Assembly: GCA_913775715.1 (NCBI GenBank)
Contig: CAJYMC010000007.1
Location: forward strand, 372,001 to 436,000
Direction of reading: 5' to 3'
Source: an uncultured Exiguobacterium sp.
GTDB lineage: Bacteria > Bacillota > Bacilli > Exiguobacteriales > Exiguobacteriaceae
Length of the DNA stretch: 64,000 nucleotides
Made by a program: the position numbers and the translations under genes. This document shows positions 8,609 through 17,799 of the stretch, one piece after another. The notes under the pieces were generated by a model. The model ran no database searches. It saw nothing but the letters and a program-made list of their open reading frames with translations, and had not been told where the DNA came from. How positions within the stretch are numbered: the first letter of the stretch is position 1; every line of letters begins with the position of its first letter.

Positions 8609-8959
8609 TTATTTTTCAAGTGTTTCAAGGAGGGCCGCTAAACGACGCTCACAGTCTTTGACGATTTCCGGAGGGAACGTCTCATCATACTCGACACCGT
8701 GTGGATAGTAATGCTTCCCAAGAAGTGGTGTCATCATACGGACGACAGCGTGACGGTCTTCGATCTCGCCTTGGATCGCATAGACTGGAACACGAAGGTA
8801 GAATACTTCACCTGTTGATTGTTTTTCGTATTTCATGTCGTACATCGCACGCTCGTAATCCCACTGTCCTTCGCGGACGAAACGGTGATGATCCATGATT
8901 GTTTCGAGAAGACCGAACTTGAGTTCCTTGCCTTCAATACCATATTGTTCAAACTTCAT
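8609..8959 (-). CDS. YugN-like family protein
   Basis: Soluble protein of 116 residues resembling the YugN-like family of Bacillales, whose role is not known. It has no signal or membrane segment. The sequence is rich in aromatic and acidic residues, with the pattern MMTPLLGKHYYPHGVEYDE in its second half. The start is supported by GGGGGA 7 nt upstream of the ATG at 8959. It is monocistronic between its own terminator and a possible extended -10. Family assignment rests on recalled resemblance. Confidence 0.7.
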   Translation of the reverse strand: MKFEQYGIEGKELKFGLLETIMDHHRFVREGQWDYERAMYDMKYEKQSTGEVFYLRVPVYAIQGEIEDRHAVVRMMTPLLGKHYYPHGVEYDETFPPEIVKDCERRLAALLETLEK

Positions 8960-8986
8960 ACTTGAATCCCCCTATACCCCAGTTTG

Positions 8987-9000
8987 CTAGTAGATACTAG
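8987..9000. promoter_or_regulatory. Perfect inverted repeat in the yugN-like leader
   Basis: CTAGTAGATACTAG has 6-bp arms and a 2-nt centre. It lies between the possible extended -10 on the minus strand (TGG-TATGAT, plus-strand positions 9013-9021) and the ribosome site, so it would sit near the transcription start. It could be an operator. Confidence 0.35.
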
Positions 9001-9069
9001 TCTTTCCAAACTATCATACCATAATGAATGAAACGGTGACGTAAAAGTTGTGAAGTCATTTTGAAGAAT

Positions 9070-9846
9070 TCATGAACTTCCATATTTTCGTTCGACGTAT
9101 TCAAGAATCGTGTCCGGTGCATGGATACCGAGGTGGTTGAGTCCTTCGCCACCGAAGAAGACGTTGAACTCGAGAACGTACCATTGTCCGTCACGAATGA
9201 TGAGATCAAAACCAGCATGATCGATATCGAGCTGTTTCGCGAGCGCGAGTACGAAATCAATCGCATCTTGTGGGACGTCATCAAAATCAAGGACGCCACC
9301 TTGAGCGACGTTATTTAAGAACTGTGCGCCGCCGACACGCCAGTACGCAGCGAGGACTTGATCACCGACGACGACGACACGCAAATCCTTTTCGTTCGGG
9401 ATGTACTCCTGAATATAGAACGTCTCGTGTGTGTCCGTGTATTTCTTCCAGTCTGTTTCATTTTTGATGAGATGGACACCTTGTCCCATGGAGCTACGGA
9501 CTGTCTTCGCAACGAACGGAAACGAGAATTCACGTAAGACACGTTCGACGGTGAATTCATTTTTTCCATAGATGCCGGTCCGAGGGATGTTATCCGGAAT
9601 GACGGTTTGAAAAATCCGCGTCATCTCGATCTTGTCATGCCCCAGATGGAACGTGGCGGCAGACGGGAAAATCGGCTTTTTCATCCCGTAGATGATTGAG
9701 TGGATTTGCCAGTATTCGGGGAACAGGACGACATCCGCCTGTTCAATCTTTTTTAAGGAATCAAAGTGATAATCTGACTTAGCATGTTCCGTCTTGATTC
9801 CGATCGTCCGGAACATATTAAAAGAGAGCAGTTGCATAAAGTTCAT
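9070..9846 (-). CDS. RimK-like ATP-grasp protein
   Basis: Protein of 258 residues with the ATP-grasp fold. FPFVAKTVRSSMGQGVHLI (about 109-128) is the ATP-binding Lys and glycine loop. FYIQEYIPNEKDLRVVVVG and GFDLIIRDGQWYVLEFNVF give the adenine contact and the metal-binding Glu-Asn pair. ATP-grasp ligases join a carboxylate to an amine; RimK-type members add amino acids or form peptides, but the substrate here is unknown. The start is uncertain: ATG 9846 is very close to the AAGGAAGGA site, so the in-frame ATG at 9837 is also possible. It is divergent from ricF. Confidence 0.8.
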   Translation of the reverse strand: MNFMQLLSFNMFRTIGIKTEHAKSDYHFDSLKKIEQADVVLFPEYWQIHSIIYGMKKPIFPSAATFHLGHDKIEMTRIFQTVIPDNIPRTGIYGKNEFTVERVLREFSFPFVAKTVRSSMGQGVHLIKNETDWKKYTDTHETFYIQEYIPNEKDLRVVVVGDQVLAAYWRVGGAQFLNNVAQGGVLDFDDVPQDAIDFVLALAKQLDIDHAGFDLIIRDGQWYVLEFNVFFGGEGLNHLGIHAPDTILEYVERKYGSS

Positions 9847-9938
9847 TCCTTCCTTCTGAACAAATTATACACAATTCAACGGGCTAGGAGGGAGAGAAAT
9901 GTTATGATAAGATGGTAAAGTTAAGGAGGAGATTCGTT

Positions 9939-10379
9939 GTGATATATACCGATAAGACGATTGACCTCATCAACGCAGCGGAAGACCTCATTCGATCTCT
10001 CGCTCAAAGTGAAACGGGGCAAGCATATAGATGTGCGAAACAAGCACAGCAAGAGTCAACAGAGGCACAGGCTGTCATTCGTGATTTTCATCAAGTCAAG
10101 GAGGACTACGAACTCGTACAACGATTCGGACGGTATCATCCTGACTATCAGACGATCACGAAAAAGGTCCATGAAGTCAAACGGCGACTTGATTTACAAG
10201 AGGAAGTCGCGCAGTTTAAAAAGGCGGAAAAACAACTCGAAACGTTACTCGGACAAATCAGTCTGAAGCTCGCTGGAGAAGTATCGCCGCAAATTAAAGT
10301 ACCGACGGGAAATCCTTTCTTCGATCAAGGATGCGCTGGAGGTTGTTCGACCGGTGGCAGCTGTAGCTGTAGCGGATAA
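9939..10379 (+). CDS. ricF: RicF (YlbF), Ric complex Fe-S protein
   Basis: Member of the Com_YlbF family. In Bacillus RicF acts with RicA and RicT as an Fe-S-bearing complex affecting mRNA processing by RNase Y, competence and sporulation. The protein is 146 residues, largely helical, and ends in a Cys-rich tail with C132, C136, C142 and C144, the expected cluster ligands. The start is the GTG at 9939, 6 nt after AAGGAGGA; an upstream ATG at 9912 would leave that ribosome site inside the gene. It leads the ricF-ylbG-rsmD-coaD-ylbL run. Confidence 0.93.
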   Translation: MIYTDKTIDLINAAEDLIRSLAQSETGQAYRCAKQAQQESTEAQAVIRDFHQVKEDYELVQRFGRYHPDYQTITKKVHEVKRRLDLQEEVAQFKKAEKQLETLLGQISLKLAGEVSPQIKVPTGNPFFDQGCAGGCSTGGSCSCSG

Positions 10380-10403
10380 CGAAGGTGAAGGGGGTAGGCT
10401 GGC

Positions 10404-10661
10404 GTGATCAAAGAACGAGTGGGACTCATCGTCTATGTCAATGCGATGAAAGCATCCCGTCAATTACGCCGTTACGGGAACGTCTACTTTACGTCTAAAC
10501 GTGAACGATACGTTCATCTGTATGTCGATTTAGATCAGCATGAACAGGTAATGGAAGTCATTTCGACTCTCCCGTTCGTCGAATCGATCAAACGTTCAGA
10601 ACGACCGTTCATCACGGAGACGTTCGCGAACAAAAAAGGTAAAATGCCAGAAGAAGCATAA
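10404..10661 (+). CDS. ylbG: UPF0298 / DUF2129 protein YlbG
   Basis: Small protein of 85 residues matching YlbG. It has the family core VGLIVYVNAMKASRQLRRYG followed by VYFTSKRERYVHLYVD and a highly charged C-terminus. No biochemical function is established. The GTG start follows AAGGGGGT by 8 nt. It lies 24 nt after ricF, the same neighbour as in B. subtilis. Confidence 0.9.
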   Translation: MIKERVGLIVYVNAMKASRQLRRYGNVYFTSKRERYVHLYVDLDQHEQVMEVISTLPFVESIKRSERPFITETFANKKGKMPEEA

Positions 10662-10668
10662 TCCATGG

Positions 10669-10692
10669 AGCGATGAGGACATCCTCGTCGCT
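10669..10692 (+). terminator. Hairpin between ylbG and rsmD, possible weak terminator
   Basis: An 11-bp stem (AGCGATGAGGA with TCCTCGTCGCT, one wobble) followed by TCTTTGTT. The T-tract is weak, so it may only lessen read-through or protect the upstream mRNA end. Confidence 0.5.
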
Positions 10693-10716
10693 TCTTTGTT
10701 GAAAGGAATGAAGGAA

Positions 10717-11776
<1,060 letters not shown>

Positions 11777-11777
<1 letters not shown>

Positions 11778-12775
11778 TGAAAGCTTGGAAACCGGCCTTA
11801 GCAGCGGTCATCGCTGCCCTGCTCGTATTCTTCGTGCCACTTCCCTATTTCATCTCCTATCCAGGTGATGCGACATCGACGGAAGATTTGATTGATGTGT
11901 CTGGGGGCGACAAGGAACCAGGAGATTTGATGATGTTGACGATCGCTCAGCGTCGGGCAACCCCTTATTTCCTCGTAGAAAGCCTCTTCCTGCCGTTTTC
12001 TGAAACATCTAGTGTAAGTGATTATTTGTACGACGGTGAGTCAGACGCACAGTATGAAACACGTCAGAAGCTATACATGGAAGAAGCGCAGCATAACGCT
12101 ACGATAGAGGCATACGAATTAGCGGATAAAAAAGTCGATGTCGACTTTAAAGGAGTCTACGTTTCCGGTGTCATTCCAGGAGGTCCAGCCGAAGGAAAAC
12201 TGAAGGCTGGGGACCGAATCACGGGTGTCGACGGAAAACCGATTACGTCGTTTGACGGATTCATGAAGACGATTCAATCAAAAAAAGCAAAAACAGCCGT
12301 TCCGATTCAATTCTCGCGTAAATCGGAAATCAAGAAGACGACAATTCGGGTGGATCAGTTATCGAAAGAAGTCAAACGAGTCGGGCTCGGTATTTATGAA
12401 CCATTACCGATTTCTAACGTAACGACAGATCCTGAAATCGAATTTCGGGTTGAAGATGTCGGTGGTCCTTCTGCTGGGATGATGTTCACGCTTGAAATCT
12501 ATGATCAATTGACGCCAGGTGATTTGGCGAAAGGACATAAGATTGCCGGTACGGGGACAATTGAAGAAGGCGGAAAGGTTGGGCCAATCGGTGGAGCGTG
12601 GCAAAAGGTCGTCGCTGCTGACGAGGCGGAAGCAGAAATCATGTTCGTGCCAGCAGGAGAAAACTACAAAGAAGCTAAACCATCCATTAAAAAACTCGGA
12701 ACGAACATGAAGCTCGTTCCGATCAAAACGGTTGAAGATGCGATTGATTATTTGGAAGAACTTCCAGCGAAATAA
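11777..12775 (+). CDS. ylbL: PDZ and Lon-type (S16) protease YlbL
   Basis: Membrane-anchored protease of 332 residues. It has an N-terminal hydrophobic segment (about 7-27), a central PDZ domain (about 120-195; GVIPGGPAEGKLKAGDRI) and a C-terminal Lon-like catalytic domain with the Ser of GGPSAGMMF and the Lys of GGAWQKVVAA as the dyad. B. subtilis YlbL has been linked to removal of the DNA-damage division inhibitor YneA. The ATG overlaps the coaD stop by 1 nt. The last 28 nt overlap the 3' end of the convergent tmcAL. Confidence 0.9.
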
Positions 12776-13899
12776 GGAAAGCGGCGGTGTTCGAGCAACG
12801 CGTCGTAGCGAGCCAAGGGCAGTGCGTATGCAGCTGTGACTTGGCTTTCTTTCGTTAGCCAAGGATGATTCGTGAACGTACTGAAAACAGGGACACGCGT
12901 TTTGATGTTCTTAAGTGCCAGTCGTCCTCGTTCTGAAAAAGCGAGGGGGCGAACGAAACCAACATGGTCATAATCAATCCGTGCGACCTCCTCTGCTGTC
13001 GTTGAAGTCAACAGATAGATAAGGGCACGCTGCAGACTCGTACGCGTATAACGGCGTGTTTTGACGTAATCTAAAAAGAAATCGAATGTCTCTGCTTGTT
13101 TGGCACCTTCGATGAGACGAGGAGCTAATGAATCGTCAATTCCGGCGATTCGTATCAACTCGGATAGAGGAGTCGTCAATAGACGTTGGCGAATCCATGG
13201 ATAATAGTGCGAAAAATGAGCGAAAGAGGCGTTTGTTAGGACGTTCTCCGTCTGTTCGGGAAGTCCGAGTAGCTGACCATGTGTTTGGTAATGGGCGCGT
13301 ATCGCAGTGGCACTCATGATATCTCCGGTTGATAGATCATGATAGCCACTTCCAATCCGTTTCGTCGTGTGAAGCAATAGATTCTTTGTGGCGCGAGCAT
13401 AATAATAACCGAGTGTATTGTTCGGTTGCGTCAAGTCAAGCGTCTGCGAGACACGCTTGAACGCTTGACTGGCAGCGTGAGCGGAAGAAAGCCCTACTGT
13501 TAATCCGTCGCGTAACGCTTGCTTGTACGCAGTCGTTTCTTCAATCTGTTCCGCTGCTGCATGCAGAAAAGGTTGGATATCACCACATTCGCTTCCGAAC
13601 GAAAGCGACTCACAACCAATCGTCTCAGCAATCGTTACCCCACCGAGCGCAAAACGATCCGCGCGTTGTACGGCAAAATAAAAAGGAAGTTCGAGAACGA
13701 GATCAACGGCACCACTTGCGACTGCTGCTTGAGCACGTGTCCATTTGTCCGTAAAGGCGGGCTCACCACGCTGCATGAACGTCCCACTCATGATGGCGAC
13801 GATGACGTCGGCATCGGTTTCCCGTCGTGCTGTCGTCGCTTGATAATAGTGTCCGTTATGAAACGGATTGTACTCTGAAATGATAGCTGTCATCCTCAT
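12748..13899 (-). CDS. tmcAL: tRNA(Met) cytidine acetate ligase TmcAL (YlbM)
   Basis: Enzyme that makes N4-acetylcytidine at the wobble base of elongator tRNA-Met from acetate and ATP. The N-terminus MRMTAIISEYNPFHNGH carries the nucleotidyltransferase HxGH (H14, H17). Later motifs SFGSECGD and the ITRSPxR-like region fit the family. The protein is 383 residues, slightly short of about 400. The start at 13899 follows AAAGGAG by 9 nt; a longer upstream frame lacks family residues. It is convergent with ylbL, sharing 28 nt of 3' ends. Confidence 0.92.
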   Translation of the reverse strand: MRMTAIISEYNPFHNGHYYQATTARRETDADVIVAIMSGTFMQRGEPAFTDKWTRAQAAVASGAVDLVLELPFYFAVQRADRFALGGVTIAETIGCESLSFGSECGDIQPFLHAAAEQIEETTAYKQALRDGLTVGLSSAHAASQAFKRVSQTLDLTQPNNTLGYYYARATKNLLLHTTKRIGSGYHDLSTGDIMSATAIRAHYQTHGQLLGLPEQTENVLTNASFAHFSHYYPWIRQRLLTTPLSELIRIAGIDDSLAPRLIEGAKQAETFDFFLDYVKTRRYTRTSLQRALIYLLTSTTAEEVARIDYDHVGFVRPLAFSERGRLALKNIKTRVPVFSTFTNHPWLTKESQVTAAYALPLARYDALLEHRRFPYFAGSSSK

Positions 13900-13998
13900 G
13901 AAAACTTTCTCCTTTGCAAACCGAAATAAGTGCGGTAATATGGATAAAGACGTCCAAAAGTGTTCGTTCTCTAGCGATTTCAGTGTAAAGAAAAAACA

Positions 13999-14027
13999 TT
14001 GACAAAACAAGATGTCCTCTCTATAAT
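13999..14027 (+). promoter_or_regulatory. Consensus sigma-A promoter for DUF177-rpmF
   Basis: TTGACA (13999-14004), a 17-nt spacer and TATAAT (14022-14027): a perfect consensus promoter, about 28 nt upstream of the ATG at 14056. It should be very strong, fitting the ribosomal protein gene that follows. Confidence 0.93.
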
Positions 14028-14055
14028 TCATATTGTTGCAATTGAGGTGATTCGG

Positions 14056-14580
14056 ATGAAATGGTCCCTGATGCAATTGAATAAATTGCGCAATCTGGGT
14101 CAACTTCAGGTTAACGAGACGATCGAGCTCAATGAGCTAGTCGCCCTCCATCCGGATATCCGGGCGGTGCAACCTGTGCACGTTCGTGCAAATGCATCGT
14201 TTACATCGAATCAATTAATATTCAATCTTCGGATCACTGGCGAAATGACGCTTCCGGATGCCCGGACGCTAAATGACGTCGCTTATCCATTCGAGATTGA
14301 ATCCATCGAGCCATTCCTGCTCGAGGTCGATGCTGTTTCGAACGAAGCAGATGACATCAACGTACCGATCGGGAATACGGTCGATCTTCGACCGCTCGTG
14401 CAAGAATTGATTTTACTTCATGTGCCAGTGCAAGTGCATGGGGATGATGAAGAGAATCAGTTGGTTGAGGGGGAAGGCTGGACGATTCTTTCTGAAGAAG
14501 ATCCAGAGGAAACCGAACCAAAAATCGATCCGCGACTCGCGGGTCTCGCTCAGTTCTTTAAAAAAGATCAGGATTCCTGA
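14056..14580 (+). CDS. ylbN: DUF177 (YceD-family) protein YlbN
   Basis: Protein of 174 residues of the DUF177 family, which is nearly always encoded just before rpmF; in E. coli and plants relatives affect 23S rRNA accumulation. The family core is seen at residues about 110-135 (NVPIGNTVDLRPLVQELILL) with an acidic region near the C-terminus. Start ATG 14056 follows GAGGTGATTCGG. It is cotranscribed with rpmF from a consensus promoter. Confidence 0.88.
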   Translation: MKWSLMQLNKLRNLGQLQVNETIELNELVALHPDIRAVQPVHVRANASFTSNQLIFNLRITGEMTLPDARTLNDVAYPFEIESIEPFLLEVDAVSNEADDINVPIGNTVDLRPLVQELILLHVPVQVHGDDEENQLVEGEGWTILSEEDPEETEPKIDPRLAGLAQFFKKDQDS

Positions 14581-14626
14581 TTTCTGAAGTAAAGGCGAGT
14601 GTATTTTTTCAAGGAGGTGGACAACG

Positions 14627-14800
14627 ATGGCAGTACCATTCCGCAGAACGTCGAAAACACGCAAACGTCTTCGCCGTACTCATTTCAAACTCCGTGTACC
14701 AGGTATGGTCGAGTGCCCAAACTGTGGTGAAATGAAACTTTCACACCGTGTTTGTAAAGCATGTGGCTCGTACAAAGGTAAAGAAATCGTCAGCAAATAA
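14627..14800 (+). CDS. rpmF: 50S ribosomal protein L32
   Basis: Short ribosomal protein of 57 residues beginning [19 protein letters not shown]. It keeps the zinc-binding cysteines (CPNC and CKAC), so it is the zinc form. A very strong ribosome site (AAGGAGGTGG) lies 6 nt before the ATG. It follows the DUF177 gene and is closed by a terminator at 14821. Confidence 0.98.
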
Positions 14801-14820
14801 GCTGATTGATCGGTATAAAA

Positions 14821-14862
14821 GCGACCTTCGAATCGAGAAATCGGTTTTAAGGTCGTTTTTTT
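14821..14862 (+). terminator. Intrinsic terminator after rpmF
   Basis: GCGACCTT pairs with AAGGTCGT around an inner ATCG-containing stem-loop, followed by seven T residues. Confidence 0.85.
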
Positions 14863-14883
14863 CATGAAAGGGGATATGACTAG

Positions 14884-15693
14884 ATGAATGTGGGAATCAT
14901 TGGCGCGGGTGCCATCGGGTTGTTGCTTGCCTCTTATTTATCGGAAGAGCATGCAGTCACGCTTTATGTGCGACGAGAACAAGAAGAGGAACGACCGATC
15001 ATTCGCGATGGACAAGCGAGTCGTCTCGTACGGATCCGGAAGATTGATCGGCTCGAGTCAGAAGACTTGGTGTTTGTCGCGACAAAGTCGTATGATATAA
15101 AAAGTGTGATTCCATTCCTTAAACGGCTGACGTGTCCCGTCATGTTCCTGCAAAATGGAATGGATCATTTGAAATGGAAAGAGCAATTGCCTCATGTCTT
15201 ATTCGGTGTAGTCGAACATGGTGCTATGCGCACTGCGCCGTTTGAAGTCCAGCATACTGGACAAGGACGTATTCGTTACGGAAATCAAGAGGTAGCGAAC
15301 TTGTCGTCAAAACAGCTCCGTTTTGAATTCGAATCGGATATGGAAGCGGTCTTGTTGACGAAGCTGTTCATCAACGTCGTCATCAATCCAGTGACGGCTT
15401 ATTACGGTGTCGAGAATGGGTTCTTGCTAGAGATGCCTTATCGACAAGAAGCCCGTCAATTGTTTGACGAAATGCAGGCGATTTTTCCGAATCATAGCAT
15501 TACTTATTCTGAAATCGAGCGAATCATGAAGAGCACGAGTAAAAATCGTTCTTCGATGTTACGAGATCTTGAGCACGGACGACAGACAGAAGTGGAACCG
15601 ATACTTGGATATGCGTTACGTCAGGCAACGACTGCGACGCCACGTTTATCTTTTTATTATGAACAGATCAAACAGAGGGAGGGTCCGCAGTGA
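14884..15693 (+). CDS. panE: 2-dehydropantoate 2-reductase (ketopantoate reductase)
   Basis: NADPH-dependent enzyme giving pantoate for pantothenate and CoA. N-terminal Rossmann motif GAGAIG (7-12) and the conserved FLQNGMDH substrate loop are present. In the C-terminal domain KLFINVVINPVTAYYGVENG carries the catalytic Lys, and the usual Glu/Ser region follows. At 269 residues it is shorter than the usual ~300. Start ATG 14884 follows AAAGGGGA. Position after rpmF is the same as ylbQ of B. subtilis. Confidence 0.85.
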   Translation: MNVGIIGAGAIGLLLASYLSEEHAVTLYVRREQEEERPIIRDGQASRLVRIRKIDRLESEDLVFVATKSYDIKSVIPFLKRLTCPVMFLQNGMDHLKWKEQLPHVLFGVVEHGAMRTAPFEVQHTGQGRIRYGNQEVANLSSKQLRFEFESDMEAVLLTKLFINVVINPVTAYYGVENGFLLEMPYRQEARQLFDEMQAIFPNHSITYSEIERIMKSTSKNRSSMLRDLEHGRQTEVEPILGYALRQATTATPRLSFYYEQIKQREGPQ

Positions 15694-16046
15694 CGGTCTT
15701 CATCATTTTTCCTTTATTCAGCCTGATTGCGTTGTATCTCGTTTTTTTACTTCTGTTTCGAAAACACGGGAAGGCCGTTCGATTTGCACTCGACTTCGGG
15801 ACGTTCATCGTTCTGTATGCTATTCATGTCGCATTGATTGCCTTAACTGGAACAAACTACTTAGGGTGGATCGTCATCGTCGTGTTGTTGGTGTTTGCGT
15901 TAAACGCGCTCTGGCAACGGATTCGACAACTTGATGTAGATTTAAGACAAATGATTCGGCATAGTTGGCGGATCATTATCTTACTGGCATTACCCGTCCA
16001 TTTCGTGTTGTTCGTGCTCGGTATACGTCAACTGTTCATTAGCTGA
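15690..16046 (+). CDS. DUF3397 family membrane protein
   Basis: Membrane protein of 118 residues with about four hydrophobic helices separated by short basic loops (WQRIRQLDVDLRQMIRHSWR). It resembles DUF3397, a family found next to panE and bshC in Bacillales; the function is not known. The GTG start overlaps the panE stop (GTGA), with GAGGGAGGG upstream. Confidence 0.75.
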   Translation: MTVFIIFPLFSLIALYLVFLLLFRKHGKAVRFALDFGTFIVLYAIHVALIALTGTNYLGWIVIVVLLVFALNALWQRIRQLDVDLRQMIRHSWRIIILLALPVHFVLFVLGIRQLFIS

Positions 16047-16075
16047 CGAGTTAGGTAAGAAAGAAGGGATTTTGT

Positions 16076-17638
16076 TTGAAGGTACAACCATTTGAAGCCT
16101 TATATGATGACAACTCGTTAATGCATCGTGCTTCACGAGAAGAATTCTTAACATATGTCGATCACCTCGGAACGAGTGGTTTAGCGTCGAGAAGCCGCTT
16201 GCTTGAAGAACGCCGCTATCCGCATCTTGCAGCGCTGACAGACGAACTCGAACGCCAAAATCCAAATATGACGGAGCGTTTGCGGGAGCGTGTCGCGAAG
16301 CTTCGGACGGGTGAGGCACAAGCCGTGATTACAGGACAACAAACTGGTATTTTTGGCGGACCATTATATGCTATCTATAAATTGTTGACCTGTCTTAAGG
16401 TCGCGCAGCAGGCGGAAGTGACACTTGATCGTCCTGTCGTTCCGATTTTTTGGCTCGCGACCGAAGACCACGACTTTGATGAGATCAATCATGTATATGT
16501 TCCGACAGCAGATTTTCAAACACGAAAAATCGCAGTCGCTCCTGCTGAAACGATTGCCCGCTCGGTCAGTCGATTGTCCTTTGATCAAGCAGCACTTCTT
16601 GAAATCATCGAAGAGACGTTCCGAGCGATGCCGGAGACGGTGCATACGAAACGATTAGTTACGCGTCTGAAGCAACTCGTTGAAGCATGTACATCGTACG
16701 GGATGTTTTTCTCACAATTGATTGGTGAATTGATCGATTTTGATGTCGTCTTCTTTGATGCGGACACACATTTTGTCCGTGAACTCGAGATTCCGTTCTT
16801 TGAACGGTTGATTCAAGACAATGCGGAATTTAGACGAGCATTAACAGATGGTATTTCACAGACGCAAGAGTTACCAGATACATTCTTGAACGAGGAAGCG
16901 GCGCATCTTTTCGTCGATGATCACGGTCGTCAGTTACTTTATCCGACAGCAAGTGGATTTGAGACGAAACAAGGGAAGCAGTATACGGAGCTTGAGTTGA
17001 TCGCATTACTATACGCCAGTCCGGAACGTTTCTCCAACAGTGTCGTCACGCGTCCATTGATGCAGGATTACCTGTTCCCGACGCTTGCCTATATCGGTGG
17101 TCCGGGAGAATTAGCGTACTGGACACGCTTACGACCGCTCTTTCATCACCTGAAGTGGACGATGCCGTTGTTGATTCCTCGCATGGGCGGATTACTAGTG
17201 CGCCATAGCGATGAAAAACGGCTGAAGAAGCTCGACGTATCACTTGAAGAAATCGTTCGGTCAGGCGTTCCGATTCCGGTCTATTCGGAAGAACAGATTA
17301 CAGGGCACCTGCAGACGGCAGCGATGCTAAAAGATAGTTTCGTATCTGAATTCCTTTCGCTTGAACATCAGTTACTGCGAACTTCGAGTAAGAGTGAGAA
17401 AATCAAGAAACAACTCGAACAATCGATTGCTAGTCTGTTAGTAGAAGATCGACGTCAGTTCGATCGACAAACACGGCAATATAAAGAGACGGCTTACCAT
17501 CTTCTTCCTGATGGAGCACCACAAGAACGGATTCATTCCATCCTACCGTGGTTGAATTATCATGGGCCTGATTTTGTTCGGGACTTAAGGAACGCCTATG
17601 AGGCGAATGAGACTGAACAACTGAAGATTTTCCTTTAA
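16076..17638 (+). CDS. bshC: Bacillithiol biosynthesis cysteine-adding enzyme BshC
   Basis: Last step of bacillithiol synthesis: adds cysteine to GlcN-malate. The protein is 520 residues, typical. A nucleotide-binding core is seen (VITGQQTGIFGGPLYAIYK, about 84-102, and WLATEDHDFDEINH, about 126-139), plus PTLAYIGGPGELAYWTRL and a C-terminal coiled-coil region (about 435-475). It starts at TTG 16076, after AAGGGAT. It shows that this organism uses bacillithiol as a low-molecular-weight thiol. A terminator follows immediately. Confidence 0.95.
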   Translation: MKVQPFEALYDDNSLMHRASREEFLTYVDHLGTSGLASRSRLLEERRYPHLAALTDELERQNPNMTERLRERVAKLRTGEAQAVITGQQTGIFGGPLYAIYKLLTCLKVAQQAEVTLDRPVVPIFWLATEDHDFDEINHVYVPTADFQTRKIAVAPAETIARSVSRLSFDQAALLEIIEETFRAMPETVHTKRLVTRLKQLVEACTSYGMFFSQLIGELIDFDVVFFDADTHFVRELEIPFFERLIQDNAEFRRALTDGISQTQELPDTFLNEEAAHLFVDDHGRQLLYPTASGFETKQGKQYTELELIALLYASPERFSNSVVTRPLMQDYLFPTLAYIGGPGELAYWTRLRPLFHHLKWTMPLLIPRMGGLLVRHSDEKRLKKLDVSLEEIVRSGVPIPVYSEEQITGHLQTAAMLKDSFVSEFLSLEHQLLRTSSKSEKIKKQLEQSIASLLVEDRRQFDRQTRQYKETAYHLLPDGAPQERIHSILPWLNYHGPDFVRDLRNAYEANETEQLKIFL

Positions 17639-17664
17639 ACCTGCTGAAACTAGCAGGTTTTTTT
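17638..17664 (+). terminator. Intrinsic terminator after bshC
   Basis: AACCTGCT pairs with AGCAGGTT around a 6-nt loop, with seven T residues overlapping the stem end. It separates bshC from the division cluster. Confidence 0.9.
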
Positions 17665-17742
17665 GATTTTTTAGCGAAAATTACACAAAAGTTAAATAAA
17701 TCAAGGAAACTGTCTCATTTTCGTAACGTTTTCACGAGAGAA

Positions 17743-17751
17743 TGTGATACA
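17743..17751 (+). promoter_or_regulatory. Possible extended -10 promoter for the division cluster
   Basis: TGT-GATACA with a poor -35 region (GTAACG) 17 nt upstream. It lies about 50 nt before rsmH, after the bshC terminator. A short perfect hairpin GTCCTT-C-AAGGAC (17767-17779) lies in the leader. No MraZ-type GTGG repeats are seen. Confidence 0.35.
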
Positions 17752-17799
17752 TTGAAAAAGAGTAACGTCCTTCAAGGACAGTGAAAGGTGAGGCAGGAC

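Noticed and set aside
12404..12862. A 152-codon minus-strand frame across the end of ylbL
   Set aside because: Overlaps ylbL and tmcAL, which are both well supported; no motifs.
14104..14580. Possible longer N-termini for DUF177 and tmcAL
   Set aside because: Upstream extensions would include promoter sequence (TTGACA/TATAAT) and put the ribosome sites inside the coding sequence.
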